Shown: piece after piece, positions 1-8,195 of the stretch
How the letters are laid out: each line of letters starts with the position of its first letter
Position numbering within the stretch: position 1 is the stretch's first letter
Made by a program: the position numbers and the translations under genes
The notes under the pieces: generated by a model
What the model saw: only the letters and a program-made list of their open reading frames with translations
What the model was told of the DNA's origin: nothing
Database searches by the model: none
Assembly: GCF_001750725.1 (NCBI RefSeq)
Contig: NZ_CP017279.1
Coordinates: 3,658,001 to 3,722,000, forward strand
Length of the DNA: 64,000 bases
Source: Enterobacter ludwigii
GTDB taxonomy: Bacteria; Pseudomonadota; Gammaproteobacteria; Enterobacterales; Enterobacteriaceae
Direction of reading: 5' to 3'

Positions 1-521
1 AGATCATCATCTGGTGCAGACCAGACGGTATGCAGGAAGTCATCAACAGACTTGGATTCCATAGCCCCTGAAGATATTTCCAGTTGAGACTGTGGATCTC
101 CCCGGTATTTGCACAGATGTCGGCGAACCTGAAAACCGAGCGCGTGATAGAGAGCGATGGCCCGGGTATTTTCGCGCATCACTTCCAGCCTCACGCTGGA
201 AAACTTTTTCTCTTTTAAGGAGGTAAACAGAGGAGTAATCATCTGTTTTGCCAGTCCCTGGCTCCGGTACTCGGGTAACACACCAAATGCGGCCAGACGC
301 GCTTTGTCCATTCTGCGGGTTACGATGGCTATTGCCGCCGGGTTATCATTGACCAGCCAGACAAACGAGTCTTCAAGACTGAGTCCTTCGGAAATGAAAC
401 GTAAGGCAAATATTTCTGGTGGCAACGCAAACGGTGTCAATGATTCACTAAAGCTGTCTGCAAGAATACGGCTCAACTCCGTAATGCTGCATTCAAGGGC
501 TGATACCGGAATAACGGTCAT
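1..521 (-). CDS. GNAT family N-acetyltransferase, C-terminus cut by window edge
   Basis: The reverse strand from 521 to the window edge encodes an open frame beginning MTVIPVSALECS. It carries a GNAT core: a FGVLPEYRSQGLAKQMI segment matches the acetyl-CoA binding motif A (R/QxxGxG/A), and ENTRAIALYHALGFQ matches motif B. Such enzymes transfer an acetyl group from acetyl-CoA to a small molecule or protein amine; the substrate cannot be told. The gene lies 61 bp downstream of a VOC gene on the same strand, so the two may be co-transcribed. The forward-strand open frame over the same bases is a shadow. The 3' end is not in the window. Confidence 0.8.
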   Translation of the reverse strand, partial: MTVIPVSALECSITELSRILADSFSESLTPFALPPEIFALRFISEGLSLEDSFVWLVNDNPAAIAIVTRRMDKARLAAFGVLPEYRSQGLAKQMITPLFTSLKEKKFSSVRLEVMRENTRAIALYHALGFQVRRHLCKYRGDPQSQLEISSGAMESKSVDDFLHTVWSAPDDD

Positions 522-582
522 AGATAAAGCTCTCCATTGCGGTTACCGGGAGCTACAGGGGGAAAATATGCTCCCTGTTTTC

Positions 583-1017
583 TCAGACAGTGAAGCTGAT
601 TTCTACAGAGCGGGCACTGCGATCACCCTCACCATGGTAAACAGCTTCGATGTTGTTAGCGTCCGGATCCAGAACAAAAGCGGCATAGTATCCGGGATGA
701 TAGGTTCGTTCGGCAGGTGCGCCGTTATCACGTCCGCCATGATTTAGTGCTGCATGGTAAAACGCGTTCACCGATTCACGGTCTGTGGCCTGAAAGGCCA
801 GATGGTGCCGTCCTGTAGGCACCCCTCCAGACTCCGAACTTTTTACGGACGAAATGACCAGTTCGTCAGCCCAGATATAATCGTCATCGGTGATAACCAC
901 GGGGATCTTAAGTTCCGCCAGAACAGCAGTGTAAAACGCTTTGCTTGCGTCAAAGTTGTTTACCACGAGCTGGATATGGTCGATAAGTCTGCCACGATGT
1001 AGCGTATAGTTATCCAT
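583..1017 (-). CDS. VOC (glyoxalase/bleomycin-resistance fold) family protein
   Basis: This 144-residue protein has the VOC pattern. An N-terminal IDHIQLVVNNFDASKAFY strand supplies the first metal-ligand histidine, a central GRHHLAFQA supplies a second, and FVLDPDANNIEAVYHG near the C-terminus carries the typical DPDxNxxE ligand motif. VOC proteins are small metal-dependent lyases, dioxygenases or drug-binding proteins; this one is of the generic PhnB/glyoxalase-like sort with unknown substrate. The start at 1017 is supported by AAGGAA upstream. It is followed on the same strand by the acetyltransferase gene, suggesting a two-gene unit. Confidence 0.85.
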   Translation of the reverse strand: MDNYTLHRGRLIDHIQLVVNNFDASKAFYTAVLAELKIPVVITDDDYIWADELVISSVKSSESGGVPTGRHHLAFQATDRESVNAFYHAALNHGGRDNGAPAERTYHPGYYAAFVLDPDANNIEAVYHGEGDRSARSVEISFTV

Positions 1018-1187
1018 GGTTCATTTCCTTATTCAGATTCTGTCAGTCAGGTCTGTACCTGTGAAACTCAACAGATGCACAACTCTACGTTATGCTTGTG
1101 TTGTTGAAAAAAAGTACGTTAAGTTTTGTGCGCTGCACCCGACAGGTATCAGAAAATCATTCCAGATTTGGTCTTGTACAGGAATTG

Positions 1188-1337
1188 CTATTCGCTTATG
1201 ACCAGGCTCTCAATTGCCAGTTGAAAGATAAATAGCAGGGATGAGATAAGAGCAAGCCATTTTACGGGGCGTAGTTTACGTTCAGGTATAGAGAGCGTGT
1301 GGAGTATGGCATGACGCTTCATTTTATTTAGTGGCAT
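1188..1337 (-). CDS. Small single-pass membrane protein, 49 residues
   Basis: An open frame of 49 codons starts at 1337 behind a strong Shine-Dalgarno sequence (AGGAGG, four bases before ATG). The product begins MPLNKMKRHAILHTL, has a basic stretch (PERKLRPVK), then one hydrophobic segment (about residues 28-42, WLALISSLLFIFQLA) and ends ESLVISE. A positive N-terminal half before one membrane segment predicts an inner-membrane protein with the N-terminus in the cytoplasm. I do not recognise the family. It stands alone upstream of the VOC/acetyltransferase pair on the same strand, 170 bp away. The near-perfect ribosome site is the main evidence that it is translated. Confidence 0.55.
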   Translation of the reverse strand: MPLNKMKRHAILHTLSIPERKLRPVKWLALISSLLFIFQLAIESLVISE

Positions 1338-1976
1338 GCTGCCTCCTGAAAAAGAGCCGCCTGCTCAGGCTGCTAAACAATGAAAAAAGAATTATTCCAC
1401 AAACAGGGCACTTATGAGCAAGGTTAGTTGCCATGGAGCTAACGTAACGGTTAAGGCGGTAAGAACAAGCCACAAGCGGCTAAACGTTTTCCTTCCGAGT
1501 TGACAGTTTCCTGCTGGGGAGCTGTTCGTTTGTTAGCCAGAACAGGTTAACGAATAAAATCAGTATATCCATATTAAATAAATGGTTGTTTAGCGTTTAT
1601 TTAAATAATGCCATTCGAATAATACACACTCAAATAATAAACAATGTGGAACTATCCAGTACCGCTAATTGATAGGCGCTCATGAGAACTGGAGAGATAA
1701 TTGCTTCTGATGAGCCATAAATGCAATTACATCCCGGTCAGGGAATTCCCGGGTTTAAGTAGCGTGATTAACCACCATAAATATTGATTGAACTCATTTA
1801 CCCGATTAGCGCCATTTTGATAGTCTCGACTTATCTCGTTGACTATCTATAGGATTTTTGCGTTGGAAATCTTTTTTTAACCCACTGAAAAATATCTCTT
1901 AAATATTTTTCATACATAAAAATTTATGGTCCGTTCAGTACGGATCCGATTTTGTATGGGTTAAAAAAGGTACGTT
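1338..1976. other. AT-rich intergenic stretch without a convincing gene
   Basis: About 640 bp separate the small membrane protein from the DUF1062 gene. No frame with a good start site was found. The last 150 bp are very AT-rich and contain a dyad, GAAAAATAT at about 1886 pairing with ATATTTTTC ending near 1912. This region probably holds the promoter of the DUF1062 gene and would suit H-NS-type silencing. Confidence 0.5.
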
Positions 1977-2585
1977 ATGAAAGTTACATGGACCGTCACG
2001 CCTGTGGGGTATCAGCGCATCGCGAAGCGATGCCCTTCATGCAACATTAAACGGGACTTCACGCCATCAGGTGCATTTCGGATTAATTCGCAAAAGAAGG
2101 TGCTGGACGTGTGGAGTATCTATAAATGCACACACTGTGATTACACCTGGAATATTTCCCTGTTTTCTCGTCTGCACGTCAGCAAAATTGACCGCCAGCT
2201 TTATCATCGGCTGATGAGCAACGATGCCGCCACGGTTCAACATTTTGCCTGTGATATCGCGACGCTGAAGCGGAACAACGCCGAGCTATCGGGTCGGCCT
2301 GATTTTACCGTTCAGGAGCGCTGGCCGGTAAGCATCACTGCCCACCAGCGGGTCCGCGTTAGTGTCAGGATTTCCCGTTCATTTCAGGTCAGCTTGTTGT
2401 CGATTTTGAAGCAGCAGCTCATGCTGAGCGCTGGTGAAATTCAGAGAAGGGTTGCAGCAGGGCATATAAGTGGCGTTACGCTGAAGTTGCTTAAATCGAG
2501 AAAGCTGAAGGCCGCGGAATATAAATTCCAGCTGTCTGCGGAAACGCTGTTCGCACGGCGCAAGATCGTTCTGACGCGTCGTTAA
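1977..2585 (+). CDS. DUF1062 domain protein with zinc-ribbon cysteines
   Basis: This 202-residue protein matches the DUF1062 family: an MKVTWTVTP start, a CPSC pair near residue 21 and a CTHC pair near residue 52, which together look like a four-cysteine zinc ribbon, then a mostly helical C-terminal half ending FARRKIVLTRR. The biochemical role of the family is unknown to me. AAAAAGG lies about seven bases before the ATG, supporting the start. A decayed copy of the last dozen codons and the downstream 60 bp recurs near 13.43 kb, so this locus has been duplicated or split by the insertion of the sucrose cluster. Confidence 0.75.
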   Translation: MKVTWTVTPVGYQRIAKRCPSCNIKRDFTPSGAFRINSQKKVLDVWSIYKCTHCDYTWNISLFSRLHVSKIDRQLYHRLMSNDAATVQHFACDIATLKRNNAELSGRPDFTVQERWPVSITAHQRVRVSVRISRSFQVSLLSILKQQLMLSAGEIQRRVAAGHISGVTLKLLKSRKLKAAEYKFQLSAETLFARRKIVLTRR

Positions 2586-2683
2586 AAATAAGAGTCTCAC
2601 CCCAGGGTTACCTGCGCCAGTATGGTAACGGCTTAAGGGATTAATGGGCATACCAGGGAAAGGTGAGCCTCTGCTTTTCATGC

Positions 2684-2706
2684 CCCGAGCCAAGAACCGG
2701 CTCGGG
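2684..2706. terminator. GC-rich hairpin between DUF1062 gene and cscR
   Basis: CCCGAGCC (2684-2691) and GGCTCGGG (2699-2706) form an 8-bp stem with a 7-base loop between two convergent genes. No clear T-run follows on either strand, so it may be a Rho-dependent or processing structure rather than a classic terminator. Confidence 0.35.
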
Positions 2707-2851
2707 CAGGAGTGATAAAAATATCGTGCGGAGGGTATGAGCGTCCGTCTGGCGTGTATTGGTGTGGGGAGCCAAGAGTGAGGCGGCCTGGTTTACCTGG
2801 CCGCGGGCATAGGGAGGGAGCAGCGTAAATGACGATTGCTTAACCGCTAGC

Positions 2852-3847
2852 TCAAAATGATTCTCGCAGCAGCCGGGGACTATCGACCAAAACTTTCTCA
2901 CGGTGGCTTTCGCCGTTAATAATGTGCAGCGTACTTAAGCGCCCAATCTCATAGTGCGGAAGCTGGACCGTGGATAGCGGAGGTAAAAACAAATTACCGA
3001 TCCCTACGAGGTTGTCGTACCCAAGAACCGCAATATCCTGTGGGATGCGGATCCCTCGCGTCAACAGCGTCTGATAGACCATAAACGCAATGCGGTCATT
3101 ACCACAGATCACCGAATCAAACTGCGGCTGCCCCCGCTCCAGATACGCCAGCAAAATGTCAGGAATATCACGGTAGTGCTCATCGCCATACTGCATATAG
3201 CAGTGCTCAAGCGTATCGGGATTGATATTGGCTTCCCGGCAGGCGCGGTCCAGCCCCTTACGGCGGCGAAGCGTCGCCAGATGATTGACAGGTAAATGCA
3301 GGCAAAGGGGGCGGCGGTATCCCGCCGCTAACAGCGCCTGTACAGCGGTATACTGCCCTTGTTCATCGTCAGGAATATAGCTGGCAACCGGTTCTCCCGT
3401 GTTCTCGCAGTTGGCCAGCACGCAGGGGTGCTCCAGTAATCTGGGCGAGATGTTCACCTCGCGCAGTCCCATGGTGGTGAAAATGATCCCCCCGGGCCGG
3501 TGCGCGAGCAGCAGGTCGACAATATCGTCAGGATTATCATCGGTAAACATGTTAACCACGAAGCTATTCCAGCCATACGCGCGGGCCGTTTCCTCGATAG
3601 ACAGCGTTATCTCAACCGAAAACGGGGTAGTGACGGTATCCAGCGCAAGCACGCCAATCGTTTTATTCCTGGAGCCGACGCGACGAACCTGCCGGGCAGA
3701 GAGGTCCGGCACATAGTTTAGCTGTAAGATAGCCTCCTGCACCCTGGACAGGGTTTCAGGCTTCACGCGTTTCGGATCGTTAAGCACCCGCGACACGGTC
3801 ATTAGCGATACGTTGGCCACTCTGGCCACATCTTTTAAAGACGCCAT
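2852..3847 (-). CDS. cscR: LacI-family sucrose operon repressor, CscR/ScrR type
   Basis: This 331-residue repressor starts MASLKDVARVANVSLMTVSR, a LacI-type helix-turn-helix over residues 1-25 with a hinge helix near residue 50 (YVPDLSARQVR). A periplasmic-binding-protein-like sensor domain follows, including TTPFSV, SYIPDD, CGNDRIAFMVYQ and GYDNLVGIG, all close to remembered CscR/ScrR sequences. It should bind the two palindromes in the divergent intergenic region and release on a sugar such as fructose or fructose-1-phosphate. It is transcribed away from the csc genes, as usual for this family. A truncated, roughly 85-90% identical copy of its C-terminus lies at 47.2-47.4 kb. Confidence 0.9.
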   Translation of the reverse strand: MASLKDVARVANVSLMTVSRVLNDPKRVKPETLSRVQEAILQLNYVPDLSARQVRRVGSRNKTIGVLALDTVTTPFSVEITLSIEETARAYGWNSFVVNMFTDDNPDDIVDLLLAHRPGGIIFTTMGLREVNISPRLLEHPCVLANCENTGEPVASYIPDDEQGQYTAVQALLAAGYRRPLCLHLPVNHLATLRRRKGLDRACREANINPDTLEHCYMQYGDEHYRDIPDILLAYLERGQPQFDSVICGNDRIAFMVYQTLLTRGIRIPQDIAVLGYDNLVGIGNLFLPPLSTVQLPHYEIGRLSTLHIINGESHREKVLVDSPRLLRESF

Positions 3848-4004
3848 AGCCTTCCATTAATCAAACTAAGTATCCAATCCTGATTTGCACGCAATCCACC
3901 GCTTAGCGGGCTGTGAGCACCTGTAAAAATTCTATTCTAGGCGTTGAACCCCGGGGAGTTGCAAGCCACGAAAATAAATTTGATCTTGATCTCAATGCAT
4001 ATAT

Positions 4005-4016
4005 GTTAACGTTAAC
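4005..4016. promoter_or_regulatory. Candidate CscR operator, upstream copy
   Basis: GTTAACGTTAAC is a perfect 12-bp palindrome centred on a CG step, the usual centre of LacI-family operators. It sits between divergent cscR and cscB, 63 bp (about six helical turns) from a second near-identical site, a spacing that would favour looping by a dimeric or tetrameric repressor. A partial CRP-like TGTGA half-site lies just downstream near 4019. Confidence 0.65.
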
Positions 4017-4067
4017 TTTTGTGATTAACATCGAATATCAACGCGAAATCAAGTGTAGAACAAAAAT

Positions 4068-4079
4068 GTTAACGTTACC
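4068..4079. promoter_or_regulatory. Candidate CscR operator, downstream copy
   Basis: GTTAACGTTACC repeats the upstream palindrome with one mismatch. It lies 34 bp before the permease start, where bound repressor would block the csc promoter or early elongation. Confidence 0.6.
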
Positions 4080-4112
4080 ATCTCAGCATATCATTCCTCT
4101 GAGATTACGTTG

Positions 4113-5351
4113 ATGAAAAAAAGGCCTTCCCAAAGCTATCTGCTGCTTAGCGCTCTGCTGTTCTTTTTCTTTGTGACCTGGTCCTCATCAAGCTCACTCC
4201 TTTCCATCTGGCTGCATCAGGAAGTGGGGCTGAAAGCGTCGGAAACCGGCATTATCTTTTCCGTGTTATCCGTATCCGCGCTCTTCGCTCAGGTTTGCTA
4301 CGGCTTTATTCAGGACCGGCTTGGCCTGCGTAAACATTTGCTCTGGTGCATTACGGCGCTGCTCATTCTCTCCGGCCCCGCCTACCTGCTTTTTAGCTAT
4401 TTGCTGAGCATTAATATTCTGCTGGGCAGCGTATTCGGCGGCTTGTTTATCGGGCTGACCTTTAACGGCGGCATCGGCGTTCTGGAGTCCTATACCGAGC
4501 GCGTTGCGCGGCAGAGTACCTTTGAGTTTGGTCGGGCCCGCATGTGGGGGTCGCTGGGCTGGGCTGTCGCCACGTTTTTTGCCGGGCTGCTGTTTAATAT
4601 CAACCCTGACCTTAACTTTCTGGTGGCCTCTTGCTCAGGGGTCATCTTCTTCTGCCTGCTGGCCCGCTTAAAGATCGCGGCTCCGGCAAGCATGGAAAAG
4701 CTTGAGATAGGCGCTAAAAAGGTCTCCCTGGATGATGCCCTGCGTCTGCTCACTCTGCCGCGCTTCTGGGCGCTAATATTCTTCGTGGTCGGCACCTGTA
4801 TTTACGGCGTCTACGATCAGCAATTCCCGGTCTACTTCTCTTCACAGTTCCCGACGCTGAAAGAAGGCAACGAGATGTTCGGCTACCTGAACTCCTTCCA
4901 GGTCTTTCTGGAGGCCGCGGGCATGTTTTGCGCGCCCTGGCTGGTTAACCGCGTTGGCGCCAAAAATGGCCTGATATTCGCAGGGATGGTAATGGCGCTG
5001 CGCATGATCGCTTCCGGGCTGGTGGAAGGGCCACTGCTCATTTCGATTACCAAGCTGCTCCACGCCGTCGAACTGCCGATACTGCTGGTCGCCATTTTTA
5101 AATACAACAGCCTGAACTTCGACAAGCGCCTGTCCTCCACCATTTATCTGGTGGGATTCGCCTGCACCAGCTCAATTATTGGCACCGTATTATCCCCGCT
5201 GGCGGGCTTTAGCTATGAGAAGTTTGGCTTCGCCCAGTCCTATCTGATCATGGGCATTATGGTGTTCTGCACCACGTTTATTTCCATTTTCCTATTGCGC
5301 TCAAATAAGTCCTCATCTGAGCCAACCTTTCTGCAGCAAAAAGCTGTGTAA
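4113..5351 (+). CDS. cscB: Sucrose:proton symporter of the LacY/CscB family
   Basis: This 412-residue inner-membrane protein has the twelve-segment layout of oligosaccharide:H+ symporters (MFS). Family marks include YGFIQDRLGLRKHL in the first cytoplasmic loop, FEFGRARMWGS, GVYDQQFPVYF, PWLVNRVGAKNGL and NFDKRLSSTIYLVGF, the last three being close to CscB of E. coli; the usual length is about 415. It should import sucrose, or small fructo-oligosaccharides, with protons. A TTG codon precedes the ATG directly; I chose the ATG at 4113. It is the first gene of the csc run and lies 20 bp before the invertase gene. Confidence 0.88.
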   Translation: MKKRPSQSYLLLSALLFFFFVTWSSSSSLLSIWLHQEVGLKASETGIIFSVLSVSALFAQVCYGFIQDRLGLRKHLLWCITALLILSGPAYLLFSYLLSINILLGSVFGGLFIGLTFNGGIGVLESYTERVARQSTFEFGRARMWGSLGWAVATFFAGLLFNINPDLNFLVASCSGVIFFCLLARLKIAAPASMEKLEIGAKKVSLDDALRLLTLPRFWALIFFVVGTCIYGVYDQQFPVYFSSQFPTLKEGNEMFGYLNSFQVFLEAAGMFCAPWLVNRVGAKNGLIFAGMVMALRMIASGLVEGPLLISITKLLHAVELPILLVAIFKYNSLNFDKRLSSTIYLVGFACTSSIIGTVLSPLAGFSYEKFGFAQSYLIMGIMVFCTTFISIFLLRSNKSSSEPTFLQQKAV

Positions 5352-5370
5352 TGTACCGAGAGTAAAGACG

Positions 5371-6807
5371 ATGACATCCTTATTAGAACTGGCTGAACGG
5401 ACGCTTGAAAAAGCACAATCCGCTATTAATTCGCGCTGGTATCCGCGCTATCACCTTGCCGCTCGCGCAGGCTGGATGAACGATCCTAACGGCCTGGTAT
5501 GGTTTGACGGTTGGTATCACGCGTTTTATCAACATCACCCTTATTCCCCTGAATGGGGGCCGATGCACTGGGGGCATGCCCGCAGCAAGGATCTGGTGCA
5601 CTGGGAACATCTGTCGGTCGCGCTGGCTCCCGAAGGCCCGGCGGATAAAGACGGCTGCTTCTCCGGCTCCGCCGTGGTGGACGGCGATACCCTGGCGCTG
5701 ATTTATACCGGACATAAGTTTCACGGTTCGCCAGACACCGACGACAATCTCTACCAGGTGCAGTGTCTGGCAACCAGCCGTGACGGCATCCATTTTGAAC
5801 GGCATGGCCTGGTGATTGATACCCCGCCAGGGCTGCACCATTTTCGCGATCCGAAGGTGTGGCGCGAAGGTGAGTTCTGGTACATGGTTGTCGGTTCCCG
5901 CGTGGAGAATACCGGCCAGGTGCGCCTGTACCGCTCCACCGATCTCCGCGAATGGCACGACGAAGGCGTGTTTGCCGAGGCCGAAGACGGCAAGGGTTTT
6001 ATGTGGGAATGCCCGGATTTCTTTACCCTGGGAGGGAAGCGCGTCCTGATGTTCTCCCCACAGGGCATGGCGGCGGAAGGGTATCACCATCGCAACCTCT
6101 TCCAGAGTGGCTACCTGCTCGGGGAGTGGCAGCCAGGCCAACCGTTTAGCCATAACGGACAGTTTATTGAGCTGGACCACGGCCACGACTTTTATGCTCC
6201 GCAAAGTTTCCTGACCCCGGATGGTCGCCGCATCGTCATCGGCTGGCTGGATATGTGGGAATCGCCGATGCCAGAACGGCAGGATGGCTGGGCCGGTATG
6301 CTCTCTCTGCCGCGCGAATTAAGCCTTACCGACGATCGTCGTCTGAGGATGAAGCCCGCCGAGGAGGTCACCGCCCTGCGCGGCAGCTATTATCCGATGC
6401 CGGTTCGCTGCCTGAATAATCAGCAAGTCCCCGTCGCGGCAGATGCCGAAGCGGTCGAAGTGCAGCTGGTATGGGATCTGAGCGCCTCTACGGCCGAACG
6501 GTTTGGCATGGCATTGGGCGACGGGCTGAGAATATATGTCGACGATCAGGCGAGGCGTCTGGTGCTGGAGCGTCGCTATCCGGAGTATTCGCTTGAAGGC
6601 ACGCGCAGCATTCCGCTGCCAGCGGATAACCTACTGTCACTGCGCATCTTTATTGACCGCTCATCAGTGGAGGTTTTTGTTAACGATGGCGAAGCTTGCT
6701 TAAGCAGCCGAATTTATCCGCAGCCGGGCCAGCGCGATATTTCACTGTTTGCCAGTCATGGCGCCGCCTCATTACATGACGCCGGATACTGGTCTCTGGA
6801 GAGATAA
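5371..6807 (+). CDS. cscA: Cytoplasmic GH32 sucrose hydrolase (invertase)
   Basis: This 478-residue protein has all three GH32 signatures: WMNDPNG with the nucleophile Asp near residue 37, FRDPKVW with the transition-state Asp near 156, and WECPDFF with the acid/base Glu near 213. A C-terminal beta-sandwich ends in the FIDRSSVEVFVNDGE motif typical of the family. Length and sequence match E. coli CscA. It has no signal peptide and so should split sucrose in the cytoplasm into glucose and fructose. It follows the permease by 20 bp, so the two form an uptake-and-hydrolysis unit controlled by CscR. Confidence 0.92.
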   Translation: MTSLLELAERTLEKAQSAINSRWYPRYHLAARAGWMNDPNGLVWFDGWYHAFYQHHPYSPEWGPMHWGHARSKDLVHWEHLSVALAPEGPADKDGCFSGSAVVDGDTLALIYTGHKFHGSPDTDDNLYQVQCLATSRDGIHFERHGLVIDTPPGLHHFRDPKVWREGEFWYMVVGSRVENTGQVRLYRSTDLREWHDEGVFAEAEDGKGFMWECPDFFTLGGKRVLMFSPQGMAAEGYHHRNLFQSGYLLGEWQPGQPFSHNGQFIELDHGHDFYAPQSFLTPDGRRIVIGWLDMWESPMPERQDGWAGMLSLPRELSLTDDRRLRMKPAEEVTALRGSYYPMPVRCLNNQQVPVAADAEAVEVQLVWDLSASTAERFGMALGDGLRIYVDDQARRLVLERRYPEYSLEGTRSIPLPADNLLSLRIFIDRSSVEVFVNDGEACLSSRIYPQPGQRDISLFASHGAASLHDAGYWSLER

Positions 6808-6854
6808 TTTCGCCGGGATCGGCTTTGCTTCTTACCCTATGAGATTTTTATTTC

Positions 6855-6882
6855 TGCCAGTCTCTGGCTGGCATTTTATTAT
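6855..6882 (+). terminator. Hairpin with T-rich tail inside the csc operon
   Basis: TGCCAG (6855-6860) pairs with CTGGCA (6868-6873), followed by TTTTATTAT. The 97-bp gap between invertase and first porin could therefore hold a partial terminator or an mRNA-stabilising stem that lowers porin expression relative to cscAB. Confidence 0.45.
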
Positions 6883-6903
6883 CTGGAATAATGAGAGAGC
6901 GAA

Positions 6904-8181
6904 ATGGATAAAATATTAACGCCTCACTGTCGCATTAAAGCAATAAATAAAAATATATTCGCTTCTGGAAAACAAACGTTGGCATTGATGCTGTCATTAT
7001 CCGCATTTTCTGCCGTCGCTGAAGAAACCAACGGCCAGCCAGGAAGCTATACGGGCAGCTATCAAAGCTATTTCCAGGATGAACCTGACGTTCAGGAAAA
7101 GCCTTCATCGCCTGTAAAAAAGGGAAATGCGCAATCGTCCCTTAGTGCTTCTTCGTCCCCTGTTGCTGCGGGAGCAGCGGCTGAATCTATGAAGTCGACA
7201 ACGCTACCCGAGGTAACGCAGAGTAAATCAGCCGGGGTAACAAAAAATCGTAAAGCGGATAATCCTGAGGACGTCAGCCTACTGCGCTTAAGGCAGGAAG
7301 ATCCGCCCGTTCACTGGAACAGTATCGGCCGTAACATGGAGGCTGGCGGCCTGCACGGCAACATCGGCACGCAAATAGAAATTGACGATGTGCGCTGGAG
7401 TAATAATAAGAAAAATAGCGGTAAATTCAAACTCGCTACCATTCAGGCATTTTTAAGACACGATGAGCTGCCCAACTGGTATTTTGGCTTCTGGAACGCG
7501 AGGGAAGACAGCTATAAAGGTCAATTCAGCAATCAGGACTACGGCGGCACCAATACGATCAATGAGTTTTTTGTTGGCCATATCTTTGAAACCTGGCGGG
7601 GTAATATCGGGACGGAAGTTATGGTCGGCTCCGAAACGGCAACTAAACGCTGGAAAAACCGCTTCAAAGTCTGGCAGGACATCCGCCTGACCAACAAATG
7701 GAGCCTGGCCGGGTACGCTTACGGCGAATTCCAGCCCCAGGGGAATGAGCCGGGAAATGGCGATCTTGAACAGTACATTTTCGAAATTGAGCCAGCCATT
7801 CAATACCGCGTGAATCCGGATCTCGGCCTGTATTTACGACCATATTATTACTATAACCGTCAGGAGCGTCAAAGCTGGGGCGATATTGTTGAAGAAGAAT
7901 GGAAAATCACCGCTGGGCTGTGGCGCAACTGGTATCCGCTGTTAACCTCCCTGTATTTTGGCGTCGGGCAGGACAAAATAGATAATGCCAGCAATGCCAA
8001 AGAAGTTTTTTATGACGGCCGATATAAATTTATTGGCGGCACCCTTAGCTATCCGATTTATGGCGAAGTTCGACTATATGGTGAATTCAAAGCGCAGTTC
8101 ACTAAAGAAACCGGACTCTGGACATCTACCGGACACTCATGGAATCCCTTTACCGTGGTTGGCGTGAATTATAACTTCTAA
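6904..8181 (+). CDS. Outer-membrane beta-barrel porin with long N-terminal extension
   Basis: This 425-residue protein has an extended signal sequence: a basic n-region, then a hydrophobic core (about residues 25-36, LALMLSLSAFSAVA) with likely cleavage before EET. Next comes a low-complexity Ser/Ala/Lys/Pro-rich linker (about 40-125). A barrel of alternating hydrophobic and aromatic strands ends in YNF, the terminal aromatic expected for BAM insertion. It is paralogous to the protein at 9702-10715 (shared RHDELPNWYFGF / HHDALPGWYLAF, then KVWQDIRLTNKWSLAGY / KLFTDLRVTDSLSFFNY). The barrel resembles monomeric OmpG/KdgM-like porins. ScrY sucrose porins also carry an N-terminal periplasmic extension, but of coiled-coil type. 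Its likely job is sugar entry through the outer membrane. Confidence 0.75.
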   Translation: MDKILTPHCRIKAINKNIFASGKQTLALMLSLSAFSAVAEETNGQPGSYTGSYQSYFQDEPDVQEKPSSPVKKGNAQSSLSASSSPVAAGAAAESMKSTTLPEVTQSKSAGVTKNRKADNPEDVSLLRLRQEDPPVHWNSIGRNMEAGGLHGNIGTQIEIDDVRWSNNKKNSGKFKLATIQAFLRHDELPNWYFGFWNAREDSYKGQFSNQDYGGTNTINEFFVGHIFETWRGNIGTEVMVGSETATKRWKNRFKVWQDIRLTNKWSLAGYAYGEFQPQGNEPGNGDLEQYIFEIEPAIQYRVNPDLGLYLRPYYYYNRQERQSWGDIVEEEWKITAGLWRNWYPLLTSLYFGVGQDKIDNASNAKEVFYDGRYKFIGGTLSYPIYGEVRLYGEFKAQFTKETGLWTSTGHSWNPFTVVGVNYNF

Positions 8182-8195
8182 CATTCAGGTGTATC

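Noticed and set aside
157..747. 196-codon plus-strand frame at the window start
   Set aside because: It overlaps two minus-strand genes with clear GNAT and VOC motifs and has no ribosome site.
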